In this document: piece by piece, positions 33,647 to 41,370 of the stretch
How positions within the stretch are numbered: position 1 is the stretch's first letter
How the letters are laid out: each line of letters opens with the position of its first letter
Made by a program: the position numbers and the translations under genes
DNA from: Burkholderiales bacterium 39-55-53
GTDB taxonomy: Bacteria; Pseudomonadota; Gammaproteobacteria; Burkholderiales; Burkholderiaceae_C
NCBI GenBank assembly: GCA_002282445.1
Contig: NCJK01000003.1
Coordinates: 124,001-188,000, forward strand
Direction: 5' to 3'
DNA: 64,000 bases
Notes under the pieces: model-generated
Database searches by the model: none
Told to the model about the DNA's origin: nothing
The model's input: the letters and a program-made list of their open reading frames with translations, nothing else

Positions 33647-34708
33647 TTACTTAGCTGCACCCTGTGCAATCCAAGCCGCAATGACTTTGGCATCGTCATC
33701 GTTGATGGTTTGCGCTGGCATTGGGATTGGGCCCCAAACACCTACGCCACCAGCCTTGATTTTGCCAACCAAGTAGTCAGCCTTGCCAGCGTGTTTCTTG
33801 GCAATTTCATTGAAGCCTGGGCCAACAATTTTCTTGTCTACGCCGTGGCATGCAGTACAGCCGTTCTTACCCAACAAAGCGATTGCTGCTTTATTGGCTG
33901 AGTTGTCAGCCTTAGGAGCGGCGGGCGCCACAGGCGCAGCAGGTGCAGCACCTTCTGGCTTGGTGGTATCCACACCACGTTGTTGACCCACCATGCGGTT
34001 TTGCTCAGCCAAGTTACCGTGTGCGTTACGCGCAAAGTCTGGCAAGAACGAAGACACTTTAGGCTCAGTCACGCAGTTGCTCATGCAAGCGGTGTTGGAT
34101 GTGTCAGGCTTGCTGACGCCACCAAATTCGTTGCCTGGCCACATGGCGTGCTTAGTGGTTGTGCCATTGCGGTTAGGCATGCGCTTTTGCACGTCAGCAA
34201 TGTTGGCATCTGAGAGCGTGAAGTTCTCAGGCACGATATTGGCCAAGCTCAACAAGTAAGCAGTGACCGCATACACCTCATCAGGCTTCAAAGACTTTGG
34301 TGAAGTCCAAGGCATGGCACGGTTGATGTAGTCCCACAGTGTTGACACTGTTGGCACTTTCATCAAAGTGGTACGACCTGGGTAGTCAGTGCGAGACAAG
34401 TTTGCAACTTTACCGGTCTTGATGTCTTCCGCTGTTGTGCCGCCAACCAGAGGGCTGAACACTTCATTGGATTCACCAAAAATACCGTGGCAATGGGCGC
34501 ACTTGGCTTCCCACACGTCTTGGCCTTTTGCCACAGAGCCTGAACCCTTTGGCAAACCTTTGAAGTCTGGGCGCACATCGATGTCCCAAGCTGCCACTTC
34601 ACGTGGTGTGGCATCGCGTCCGACATTCACATACTTGGAGCTTTGCGCACTGGCAACACCCCCAGCGAGCAATGCTGTAACTAAAAGAATCTTACGAAAC
34701 TTGGACAT
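33647..34708 (-). CDS. soxD: SoxD, dihaem cytochrome c of sulfane dehydrogenase SoxCD
   Basis: A 353-residue periplasmic cytochrome. Haem sites are CAHCH (about residue 60) and CTACH (about residue 285), separated by a linker rich in Ala/Pro (PEGAAPAAPVAPAAPKA). It takes electrons from the molybdenum subunit SoxC. The true start is the internal ATG preceded by GAGGT; longer in-frame sequence upstream is soxC coding sequence in another frame. It overlaps the 3' end of soxC by 17 bases. Confidence 0.95.
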   Translation of the reverse strand: MSKFRKILLVTALLAGGVASAQSSKYVNVGRDATPREVAAWDIDVRPDFKGLPKGSGSVAKGQDVWEAKCAHCHGIFGESNEVFSPLVGGTTAEDIKTGKVANLSRTDYPGRTTLMKVPTVSTLWDYINRAMPWTSPKSLKPDEVYAVTAYLLSLANIVPENFTLSDANIADVQKRMPNRNGTTTKHAMWPGNEFGGVSKPDTSNTACMSNCVTEPKVSSFLPDFARNAHGNLAEQNRMVGQQRGVDTTKPEGAAPAAPVAPAAPKADNSANKAAIALLGKNGCTACHGVDKKIVGPGFNEIAKKHAGKADYLVGKIKAGGVGVWGPIPMPAQTINDDDAKVIAAWIAQGAAK

Positions 34709-36056
34709 TTTTAACCTCACCGTTTTCTTGAACCAGCCAAGATTGAATTGCGTTGTTGTGATAGATGGAGCGCGTACCGCGAACAGCGCGCAGTTGCTGA
34801 TAAGTTGGCTGCACATAGCCAGTTTCATCAGTGGCTCGGCTTTGGATGATGGCAGGCTTGCCGTCCCACACCCAATCCAAGTTAAAACGTGTGAGAGCCT
34901 TGCTGAGCACAGGCGTTTCCAAACGAGCACGACGCCAGTTGCGACCACCATCGGTAGACACGTCAACGTGTTTGATCTTGCCGCGGCCCGACCAAGCCAA
35001 GCCTGTGACGTTGTAGAAGCCTTTGTCCAGCAGCACTTGGCCGCCTGAAGGCGTGGTCACAACGCTCTTACATTCTTGGATGTTGGTGTACTGACGGTGC
35101 AAGCCGCTTGGCTGCAAGTCCATGTAGTGAACTGCTTCGTCCTTGGCAGCGTAAGGCATGTCGCCCACTTCCACACGACGCAGGTACTTCACCCAGCTCA
35201 CACCCTGCACGCCTGGCACAACCAAGCGCAATGGGTAACCGTTTTCTGGGCGCAACATTTCGCCGTTTTGACCATAGGCCACGATCACTTCACCAGAAGT
35301 AATCAAGCTCATTGGAATGGTACGGGTCATTGAAGAACCATCACCACCTTCGGCCAAGACAAACTTGCCCTTCTTCAGATCAACACCGGCCAATTCCAAC
35401 AATGTGATCAACGGAACGCCCGTGAACTCACTGCAAGACAACATGCCGTGTGTGTACTGCACTGTTGGCACAGCCACGTTACCCCAATCAACCGCAGTGT
35501 TGGCACCGCACTCGATGAAGTGGAAGCGTGACACCGATGGCAAACGCATGATTTCGTCCATGGTGAACACCTTAGGTGTCTTCACCAAGCCGTTGATCAT
35601 GAAACGGTGCTTAGACGGGTCGATGTCCCACCAACCTTGGTGGTGACGCTCAAAGTGCAAGCCACTTGGCGTAACGATACCGAACAAAGATTGCAAGGGT
35701 GCAAACGACACCGAAGCTTGCGTGGTTTGTGTCAAGCCTGGGCTTTGACGACGTTGCAAGTTGGCTTCGTACTTCGATGGCTTGCCATAACCTTCAGTTG
35801 CCACACCTTGACCGAGGTTGGTCGCATGCTCTGGCAAGTTCAAGATATTGGGGTCACCGCCCTCTGTAGGCACAGGGTTACCCTGAGCCATGGCCATGGG
35901 AGCAGCAACACCTGCAGCAGCAGCTGCAAATGCACTACGAATGAACCCACGACGACCTTCTTTACCCTCGGCAAAAACCTTTTTGATTCCAGCCTGGTCT
36001 AGGAAATTTTCAGGTGCTTTTTGCACTTTTCCTAAGTTGATGTTGTCTTCTTTCAC
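34692..36056 (-). CDS. soxC: SoxC, molybdopterin subunit of sulfane dehydrogenase
   Basis: A 454-residue sulfite-oxidase-family molybdoenzyme that oxidises the sulfane sulfur bound to SoxY. The Tat signal is GRRGFIRSAFAAA. The Moco ligand Cys is in FHFIECGANTAVDW, and the C-terminal dimerisation domain follows. Presence of soxCD means thiosulfate can be fully oxidised to sulfate without sulfur globules. It lies 34 bases after the ArsR gene and is the first structural sox gene. Confidence 0.97.
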   Translation of the reverse strand: MKEDNINLGKVQKAPENFLDQAGIKKVFAEGKEGRRGFIRSAFAAAAAGVAAPMAMAQGNPVPTEGGDPNILNLPEHATNLGQGVATEGYGKPSKYEANLQRRQSPGLTQTTQASVSFAPLQSLFGIVTPSGLHFERHHQGWWDIDPSKHRFMINGLVKTPKVFTMDEIMRLPSVSRFHFIECGANTAVDWGNVAVPTVQYTHGMLSCSEFTGVPLITLLELAGVDLKKGKFVLAEGGDGSSMTRTIPMSLITSGEVIVAYGQNGEMLRPENGYPLRLVVPGVQGVSWVKYLRRVEVGDMPYAAKDEAVHYMDLQPSGLHRQYTNIQECKSVVTTPSGGQVLLDKGFYNVTGLAWSGRGKIKHVDVSTDGGRNWRRARLETPVLSKALTRFNLDWVWDGKPAIIQSRATDETGYVQPTYQQLRAVRGTRSIYHNNAIQSWLVQENGEVKNVQVS

Positions 36057-36090
36057 ACGAACTCCTTTTTTGAGTCTTCAAACCGTTCAA

Positions 36091-36399
36091 TTAACCATCT
36101 ATCGCAATTTGGGTACACACCGACCTACACACACGCATCGCTGTTTCATCAGCCACGCGGTAGAAGATGTGCGCACCATCACGACGCTTGGCCAACACCC
36201 CCGCCCGATACATCATGTTTAGCTGCTGTGACATATTAGGTTGAGAGACATCGATTGCTCCCAGCAACTCGCTGACGTTCTTCTCACCATCGCACAAGGC
36301 ACTGATGACACGCAAACGAATGGGCGTCGACAACACACTGAATAGCTCAGCTGCACGCTCAAAAACTTGAAGCTGCGCTATCTTGTCCTCTTCGGTCAT
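36091..36399 (-). CDS. ArsR-family regulator of the sox operon (SqrR/BigR-like cysteines)
   Basis: A 102-residue ArsR winged-helix protein at the head of the sox run. Cys36 (SALCDGEKNV) lies in the helix where SqrR/BigR keep their first sensor Cys, and Cys91/Cys95 (VCRSVCTQIA) are in the last helix. A disulfide or polysulfide bridge between these would sense reactive sulfur species; this is inference from homology of position. It has a close paralogue at 44718-45161. The ATG at 36399 is chosen over an upstream in-frame start. Confidence 0.92.
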   Translation of the reverse strand: MTEEDKIAQLQVFERAAELFSVLSTPIRLRVISALCDGEKNVSELLGAIDVSQPNMSQQLNMMYRAGVLAKRRDGAHIFYRVADETAMRVCRSVCTQIAIDG

Positions 36400-36413
36400 G
36401 GTGTGTATGTCAA

Positions 36414-36446
36414 CATATGCTGATAGATGAATATATACTATATGCA
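36414..36446. promoter_or_regulatory. TATGC-type repeats upstream of sox regulator
   Basis: TATGCT at 36416-36421 and TATGCA at 36441-36446, 25 bases apart, in the AT-rich promoter of the ArsR/sox operon. The same half-site occurs upstream of the DUF4395 and yeeE genes. Putative operator for one of the ArsR proteins. Confidence 0.45.
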
Positions 36447-36481
36447 ACCAGACTTAATTAGGGATTACACGGGGATTTAAG

Positions 36482-36518
36482 AAAAAGCCACAAACTTTAC
36501 AACTAGAAAGTTTGTGGC
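36482..36518 (-). terminator. rho-independent terminator after OmpP1/FadL gene
   Basis: A 12-bp perfect stem GCCACAAACTTT/AAAGTTTGTGGC with an 8-base loop; the leftward transcript runs into five U residues. It isolates the porin gene from the sox regulator. Confidence 0.92.
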
Positions 36519-36532
36519 AAGGTTTACTTTAC

Positions 36533-37813
36533 TTAAAACTTCCAGCCGAACTGGATGCCCAAGGACTGCTGCTTCATGCGAATGGTTTCTTTAATATCCG
36601 TTGGCAAATTTGGCATTTGTGGATTGCCTGTTGGCGCTCCGTTAAACAAAGAATTACCTGACACCGAACTAGTTGGCGCATACATGTAAGCCATCGTCAC
36701 TTCTGTGGTCGGTGTCAACGTATAGGTACCACCCAATGTGTAATGTTTAGTCATCACTCCTGGTGCCAAGCGGTTAAATGTCACTTGAGTGCTGTCAATG
36801 GGATTGTCGGAGTGGTTATAGCCAGCACGCAGAGTGAGTGCCGGTGAATACTTCCACTCAGCACCCAACTTGACTACGCCAATGCTCTTCCAACCAAAGC
36901 CGGCACCATTAGCCGAACCAAATGGATTCATGCTAGCGCCTGTGTTAGCAATTGAGGGCACATCGCCATAGTTGATTTTTTGGTAATCCAACGCGAGTGA
37001 AAAACTGTCTGTTGCTTTGAAGCTCAGACCAACGACGTAGTTTTCTGGAATGTCAAACCCTCCTTCTCCTGCAAACATTCCAGCATAGTCGGAAAACTTG
37101 CTCATTTTGGTTTTTGGCGAGTAAGAAGCTCCAATGTTCAATTGATTTGACAGCTTACCAAGGTAGCCCAAACGTACGCCAGCACCAGTACTGGTATCGT
37201 GACCTTTGTTTGTCATTGCTCCTGGATTAGTTGCGCGTGGATCTTGCTGGAAGTTTTGAATTCCTTGAATTGAGATTTTTTGGATCACAAATAATGGAGA
37301 AACTCCCACTGAGTGATTTGAATCCAACTTCATAGCAATAGTTGGCGCAACGATGAGTTGCGTCAAATCGACACCCATAGTCCCTGAACCGAAAAACGTA
37401 TCACCTGGGTTGTAAGAAGTATTCATTCCACCGTTGCCGTATACAGTGACCCCATACCCAACTGTGTCGCTATGCGCCTTGTTGTAACCAAATTCCGGGA
37501 TGAAAAAAGACTCCTTACCGCTTTGCAATTCAGAATCTAACTGCCCACCCCCCATCACTGAAGAACGACTTGCGCTACGGACTGGGCTAAACCAATCCAA
37601 ACCCGCCTCGATGCGGTTACCAGCCCAAGCTGAAGTCGCTGGATTATTGGCACCTGCAAACGCATTGTCTGTTGACGCTACTGCAGCACCACCCATGCCC
37701 TTGGCCTTCATGCCATAACCGTGTGAAAAATAACCATCTGTCGCGAAAGCGCTCATGACAGGGGCTGACAAAACCAAAGCTGCCACGAGTGGGCGCAATG
37801 CAAATTTATTCAT
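36533..37813 (-). CDS. OmpP1/FadL-family outer-membrane transporter
   Basis: A 426-residue beta-barrel with a signal peptide (SAPVMSAFA) and the FadL hatch motif after it (DGYFSHGYGMKAKGMGGAAVA), plus the NNPAT segment. The protein ends with a C-terminal aromatic (GWKF), as barrel proteins do. FadL proteins import hydrophobic molecules through lateral openings. Its position between sox and other sulfur genes suggests a hydrophobic sulfur compound or simply an unrelated fatty acid; this is open. GGAG precedes the ATG at 37813. Confidence 0.9.
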   Translation of the reverse strand: MNKFALRPLVAALVLSAPVMSAFATDGYFSHGYGMKAKGMGGAAVASTDNAFAGANNPATSAWAGNRIEAGLDWFSPVRSASRSSVMGGGQLDSELQSGKESFFIPEFGYNKAHSDTVGYGVTVYGNGGMNTSYNPGDTFFGSGTMGVDLTQLIVAPTIAMKLDSNHSVGVSPLFVIQKISIQGIQNFQQDPRATNPGAMTNKGHDTSTGAGVRLGYLGKLSNQLNIGASYSPKTKMSKFSDYAGMFAGEGGFDIPENYVVGLSFKATDSFSLALDYQKINYGDVPSIANTGASMNPFGSANGAGFGWKSIGVVKLGAEWKYSPALTLRAGYNHSDNPIDSTQVTFNRLAPGVMTKHYTLGGTYTLTPTTEVTMAYMYAPTSSVSGNSLFNGAPTGNPQMPNLPTDIKETIRMKQQSLGIQFGWKF

Positions 37814-37856
37814 GTGAATCTCCAAAGTTTTTTTGTATATGAATGGTCAGTAGAAA

Positions 37857-38429
37857 TTAGATCTCGCCCTTGGAAGCACGCTCCATCATTTCCCAGATGG
37901 TGTCGCGCACAGCTTTGGCTTCTTCTTTCAAGGGGGATGGCAACTTGCGGCCCATCTTGATCATCATGTCCATGTTGAGGGTGTACAACCACAAGCCGTC
38001 TTCCTTCTCAACCACAGTCACGCGGCAAGGCAGATAGGCAGACATGTGAGGGCTGAAGTCCACCATCTTGCGTGCTGTGGTGGGTGTGCAGAATGAGTAC
38101 ACCGTCAACAGCTTTTGCTTGACGCCTGTACGGGCTTCGAGTTCTTTGGACAACGGCAGTGTGCCCACGTCTTTCATGTTGCGCTCGGTGGCCACTTGCT
38201 TGAGTACTTGCTCAATGTCATTGGCAGTCACGCCTGGCTTAACCTTGCGTTCCCATGTGGTGGCTACAGCGATGTCGCCTTCGGCTTCGACCCAGCGGTC
38301 CCACATACGGCCAGCTTCGCCAGCTGCGCCGTTTTCCAACTTACCCATGGTGCTGATGGTGCCGCAACCACTGAGCGTCAATACGGCTGTCATGCCTACC
38401 AACGCCACCCAATTAAATTTCGATTTCAT
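37857..38429 (-). CDS. DUF302 lipoprotein
   Basis: A 190-residue protein with a lipoprotein signal ending LTLSGCG. The DUF302 domain follows (about residues 90-150), with YSFCTPTTARKMVDFSPHMSAYLPCRVTVV containing two Cys and a His split across the fold. DUF302 proteins are of unknown function but often sit near sulfur and copper genes. Its promoter has a CsoR-family palindrome and an FNR-like site. It is expected to face the periplasm. Confidence 0.87.
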   Translation of the reverse strand: MKSKFNWVALVGMTAVLTLSGCGTISTMGKLENGAAGEAGRMWDRWVEAEGDIAVATTWERKVKPGVTANDIEQVLKQVATERNMKDVGTLPLSKELEARTGVKQKLLTVYSFCTPTTARKMVDFSPHMSAYLPCRVTVVEKEDGLWLYTLNMDMMIKMGRKLPSPLKEEAKAVRDTIWEMMERASKGEI

Positions 38430-38495
38430 TTTTTGCTCCTAGCTTCAAGTGATTGCTTGTGAATTGCTTTCAATCAGCTTTGCAATTTTGCTCAA

Positions 38496-38509
38496 CTGAT
38501 TTAAATCAA
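38496..38509. promoter_or_regulatory. FNR-like box upstream of DUF302 gene
   Basis: CTGAT-TTAA-ATCAA matches the FNR consensus TTGAT-N4-ATCAA at nine of ten fixed positions. It lies about 70 bases before the DUF302 start. No convincing -10 sits at the matching distance, so this is a weak call. Confidence 0.4.
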
Positions 38510-38543
38510 TCATCCACCCAAAACTAGAAACAAAAACTGGGGA

Positions 38544-38563
38544 TATACCCTACGGGGTAGGGT
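38544..38563. promoter_or_regulatory. CsoR/CstR-type operator palindrome
   Basis: TATACCCTACGGGGTAGGG contains TACCC-TAC-GGGGTA, which is the GC-rich palindrome with TA ends recognised by CsoR-family repressors. A CsoR-family gene lies two genes away. It is upstream of the DUF302 gene, downstream of the cytochrome c gene. Confidence 0.65.
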
Positions 38564-38579
38564 AAATTACCGAAAGGTA

Positions 38580-38900
38580 TTACTTGAACTTGTAATGACG
38601 CTTGTTCAACACGGCGGCAACAGCGGTGGTGTCCTCGGGAAAGAAACCCAAGTTCAACTCAGTGCTGCAGTAGTCAACCATGCCGCGAAGCGCGCCAGCT
38701 GTGTTGATTTTTCCTTGAGGCTTGTAAATTGCTGTGCCATCGCCGCCTACCTTGCGGGCATGACAGGTGTCGCACTTGTGTTCAGCGACTAACTTTTCAC
38801 CTAGTTTGTGATCCGCATCTTTAAAAATACCTGGCTGTTGCGCGAACGCAACTGGCAAGCATGCCAAGCCGAACAAAACAGTTGCAATTGCTTTTTTCAT
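38580..38900 (-). CDS. small monohaem cytochrome c
   Basis: A 106-residue periplasmic protein with a signal peptide (cleavage after VAFA near residue 20) and one haem motif C43DTCH. Another Cys lies in MVDYCSTE. The axial Met is not obvious (possibly GMVDY), so the haem may have atypical ligation. GGAGTGGAG precedes the ATG. It lies 20 bases downstream of the CsoR-family gene and likely shares its transcript. It could be an electron acceptor in sulfur oxidation. Confidence 0.88.
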   Translation of the reverse strand: MKKAIATVLFGLACLPVAFAQQPGIFKDADHKLGEKLVAEHKCDTCHARKVGGDGTAIYKPQGKINTAGALRGMVDYCSTELNLGFFPEDTTAVAAVLNKRHYKFK

Positions 38901-38920
38901 CTCCACTCCTTAAAAATTGA

Positions 38921-39166
38921 TCATGCGTATTTGGTGAGCATTTGGGTGACATTTTCAATGGGCTGATCGCCCTCTTCGATCATGCAAGCCACCATGCTGT
39001 AGAAAGACCCATCCAGCGCTTTGCGTGCGGCTGAGAGCTGCTGAGCAATTTTTTCGCAGTCAGCATCTTCTTCAATCAACTTTCGCACACCGCGTAACTG
39101 ACCTTCGACCCGTGAGAGCCTCGCCAGCAGCGCTTGTTTTTTATCGGTATCACGAACAACAGACAT
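38921..39166 (-). CDS. CsoR/FrmR/CstR-family transcriptional repressor, atypical ligands
   Basis: An 81-residue all-helical DUF156 repressor, with the family signature LARLSRVEGQLRGVRKLIEE. Cys37 matches the first conserved Cys of CsoR/CstR/FrmR. The next ligand positions are changed: a Met at the usual His position with Cys61 just before it, and no second Cys at the CsoR Cys65/CstR Cys60 position. So neither copper sensing nor the standard CstR disulfide can be assumed. A matching operator lies at 38544-38563. Confidence 0.9.
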   Translation of the reverse strand: MSVVRDTDKKQALLARLSRVEGQLRGVRKLIEEDADCEKIAQQLSAARKALDGSFYSMVACMIEEGDQPIENVTQMLTKYA

Positions 39167-39290
39167 AAAACCCCACCTCTTTGAATTGGGGGGCATCCTA
39201 AGTGACAAGCCCTACCTTGTAAACACAAAAGACCCCGTGCGAACCCTGCCTAAGGACAATCAATAGTAGATTTTGATTCAAAAGAACATT

Positions 39291-39307
39291 AGCATATGCT
39301 TATGCAT
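39291..39307. promoter_or_regulatory. TATGC palindrome in CsoR/DUF4395 divergent promoter
   Basis: AGCATATGCT is a perfect 10-base palindrome, followed directly by TATGCAT. It lies 49-65 bases before the DUF4395 start. The half-site matches repeats upstream of the sox regulator and yeeE. Confidence 0.45.
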
Positions 39308-39355
39308 CGTCAATGACATTGACTGCCACGCACTGAGAAATTGAAGGAGCCGAAA

Positions 39356-40069
39356 TTGAGCAATGATTTAGGACTGAATGTCCCCAACCGCAGTTTTCTC
39401 TGGTTCAGAGACACGAGCGAAATGTCGCCTTATCTCAACGATACGGCTGTGCGAATTCGCGCAGGTTTGATGCTGGCTATTCCTATCTTCATGGCTTTCA
39501 CCCTTTGGGATATTGTGTTTGGCGCACGCTGGGAAGTCACAGGCAACGTGATACGCGACACTTTCGACACCGACTTTGACGGCCGCACCATCTACATGGT
39601 GGAGGCCTTGCGACGCACCTATGACTACACCGTGCAAACTTGGTTGTTGTTTTACGCGTTGTTCGAAATGCTGGCTGGCATGACCGTCAAGACATCCGCC
39701 TTGTCACCCACCATTTGGCTGGCCAATTTGCTTGCAAGTCGCTCGCCTAAGGTCTGGAAACCGCTGACACCCAAACGATTTGCATGGAGCATTGGCGCTT
39801 CCATGATTTGCATTTGCTTGGTGTTCTTCCACCCAGAAAAATTTGCAGGCGCCGTCAACTTTGTGACGCAGCACCCACTCTTGCCCACCACCGAACAGTA
39901 CATGCCACGCTGGCTACCACTGCTGATGGTTTGGCTATGCCTTGGCTTTATGTGGATGGAAACAGTGTTGGGCTTTTGCTTAGGCTGCCAAGTTCACGCT
40001 TTGTTGGTGAAAGCTGGCGTACTCAAAGAAGAGTGCGAAGAGTGCAATAACCTCGACTTCAGCCGTTAA
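39356..40069 (+). CDS. DUF4395-type membrane protein with C-terminal cysteine cluster
   Basis: A 237-residue integral membrane protein with about four hydrophobic segments (near 35-55, 90-115, 145-165, 185-215). It fits the DUF4395 family, in which the membrane protein pairs with a thioredoxin-like protein. The C-terminus has CLGCQ and later CEECNN, four Cys. A TTG at 39356 is chosen because AAGGAG lies 7-8 bases upstream. Its end overlaps the convergent FNR-like gene by 11 bases. A role in sulfur or thiol relay is inferred. Confidence 0.82.
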   Translation: MSNDLGLNVPNRSFLWFRDTSEMSPYLNDTAVRIRAGLMLAIPIFMAFTLWDIVFGARWEVTGNVIRDTFDTDFDGRTIYMVEALRRTYDYTVQTWLLFYALFEMLAGMTVKTSALSPTIWLANLLASRSPKVWKPLTPKRFAWSIGASMICICLVFFHPEKFAGAVNFVTQHPLLPTTEQYMPRWLPLLMVWLCLGFMWMETVLGFCLGCQVHALLVKAGVLKEECEECNNLDFSR

Positions 40070-40760
40070 GCAAGTCTGGGCTGATCACACGGTAGTGCCT
40101 ACCGTGTTTGTCGATCGGCTCAATCACACCCGCTCGCACAAGGGCTGTCACCTCACGGCTGACAGTCTCGAGCTTCAGGTCCATCATGGCGCCCATGTCA
40201 TCACGGGCAAACAGCGTGGCTGTGCCGTCATCAGATATTTCGTACATCTTGCGAATGAAGTGCTGCACACGTTGACGTGCTGTGCCAAAGTTCAAATCAG
40301 CCAACCAATCGTCAGCCAGCTTTAACGCACTTTGCCATTTCTCCATGAGCTTGCGGTGAAGCCTTGGGCTGTTCGAACCCAGTTGCTGAATCACCTCAAG
40401 CGGAATTCTGCACAACAAGACTTCACTCAAGGCGATGGCTTGACTGTCATAACGCCCTGTTGCCAACGCCTCTAAGCCCACCACATCGCCCGGAACAAGA
40501 ACGCGAACCACGCGCTCACGTCCGTCTTCGGTGACCCGCACCAGTTTCAGCATGCCCTTGCGCAAGGTAAAAATACCGACGGCAGTATCTGAAGCTTGAT
40601 AAAGCGTTTGACCCGGTTGGTAAATCAAGTCATCGATAGGCGCATGGATCGAGTTGAAATCTTGTTCATTGAGATCTGCAAACAACACCATGTCACGAAT
40701 GCCACAGTTGCGGCAATCTGATGTACCACGCCAAGCTGATTCGTTTTTGATCGGGATCAT
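40059..40760 (-). CDS. Crp/Fnr-family regulator, FNR-like with incomplete cluster motif
   Basis: A 233-residue regulator. N-terminal Cys16 and Cys19 (DCRNCGIRD) and Cys117 (LLCRIPLEV) match three of the four Fe-S ligands of E. coli FNR. The ligand corresponding to FNR Cys29 is Val25. The cNMP-like beta-roll spans about 40-150, and the DNA-binding helix is LETVSREVTALV, with the E--SR residues that read TTGAT. A perfect FNR box is upstream of the operon this gene shares with the thioredoxin. It follows the Trx gene with a 4-base overlap. Confidence 0.92.
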   Translation of the reverse strand: MIPIKNESAWRGTSDCRNCGIRDMVLFADLNEQDFNSIHAPIDDLIYQPGQTLYQASDTAVGIFTLRKGMLKLVRVTEDGRERVVRVLVPGDVVGLEALATGRYDSQAIALSEVLLCRIPLEVIQQLGSNSPRLHRKLMEKWQSALKLADDWLADLNFGTARQRVQHFIRKMYEISDDGTATLFARDDMGAMMDLKLETVSREVTALVRAGVIEPIDKHGRHYRVISPDLLNG

Positions 40761-41254
40761 TTGTTAGTCAGCACAGCGCGCCGTGCCAGAGTGAGTTGTT
40801 CATCAAGGTATGCGCCATAGAAGTCAGGCAAGTAAGCACCACTCAAACGTGCCGCAACTTCCCGCCCATTCGGGCCAAAAAACAGCACCGTCGGTGCAAT
40901 TTTGATTTTCATTTTACGAGTCCAAGCGTCTTGCGTGAGTGGCGTGCCATCAAAGTCCAACAAAGCCCTTGCGTCACGCATGTCAATCTGCACCACTTGC
41001 AAACCACTCTCACGCAAGGGGTGCAAGTAGCTCTCTCGGACAACTTTGCAAAATGAGCAACGTTGCAAGCTCACCATCACCACCAAAGGTTGCCTCGCAT
41101 GCAAAGCCCCCTCCAAAGACGTGGCCAAAGACTCGGTACTGGGCAGAACAACTGGCGCTGCCGCCAGACTAGAAGCACCTATGCCCGACACACCAAGCGC
41201 CAGACACTGCAAGGCTTGACGCCTTTTCAGAAAAGAGCCACTGTCCATCGTCAT
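40757..41254 (-). CDS. exported thioredoxin-fold protein (SoxW-like)
   Basis: A 165-residue thioredoxin-like protein. The N-terminus has FLKRRQALQCLALG, an RR-containing signal that suggests Tat or Sec export. The redox CxxC is C66SFC69, and the cis-Pro region follows in KIAPTVLFFGP. It resembles SoxW/DsbE-like reductants of periplasmic proteins. It is co-translated with the FNR-like gene (ATGA overlap) and divergent from yeeE. A role in keeping SoxY or other periplasmic thiols reduced is inference. Confidence 0.87.
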   Translation of the reverse strand: MTMDSGSFLKRRQALQCLALGVSGIGASSLAAAPVVLPSTESLATSLEGALHARQPLVVMVSLQRCSFCKVVRESYLHPLRESGLQVVQIDMRDARALLDFDGTPLTQDAWTRKMKIKIAPTVLFFGPNGREVAARLSGAYLPDFYGAYLDEQLTLARRAVLTNK

Positions 41255-41301
41255 TGAGTTCACCGAGTTGAAGGATTCCTAAACCAACCAGCCAAATTTA
41301 A

Positions 41302-41317
41302 GTTGATGTAAATCAAC
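41302..41317. promoter_or_regulatory. perfect FNR/ANR box
   Basis: GTTGAT-GTAA-ATCAAC, exactly the TTGAT-N4-ATCAA consensus. Its centre (41309.5) lies 41.5 bases before position 41351, and a CATAAT sits at 41339-41344, so a class II activated promoter for yeeE with +1 near 41351 fits. It could also act on the divergent thioredoxin/FNR-like operon. Confidence 0.8.
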
Positions 41318-41334
41318 AGTCTTTGGTAAGGCCC

Positions 41335-41359
41335 TAAGCATAATTGAAATATAAGCATA
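41335..41359. promoter_or_regulatory. direct repeats TAAGCATA over the yeeE promoter
   Basis: TAAGCATA at 41335-41342 and again at 41352-41359. The first covers the predicted -10 and the second covers the start of the transcript, a repressor-type placement. The core AGCATA is the complement of TATGCT found at the sox regulator and DUF4395 promoters. Confidence 0.5.
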
Positions 41360-41370
41360 GACTTACACAT

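Noticed and set aside
34709..34966. N-terminal extension of SoxD
   Set aside because: The extension is an out-of-frame reading of soxC; the internal ATG has a ribosome-binding site and a signal peptide follows it.
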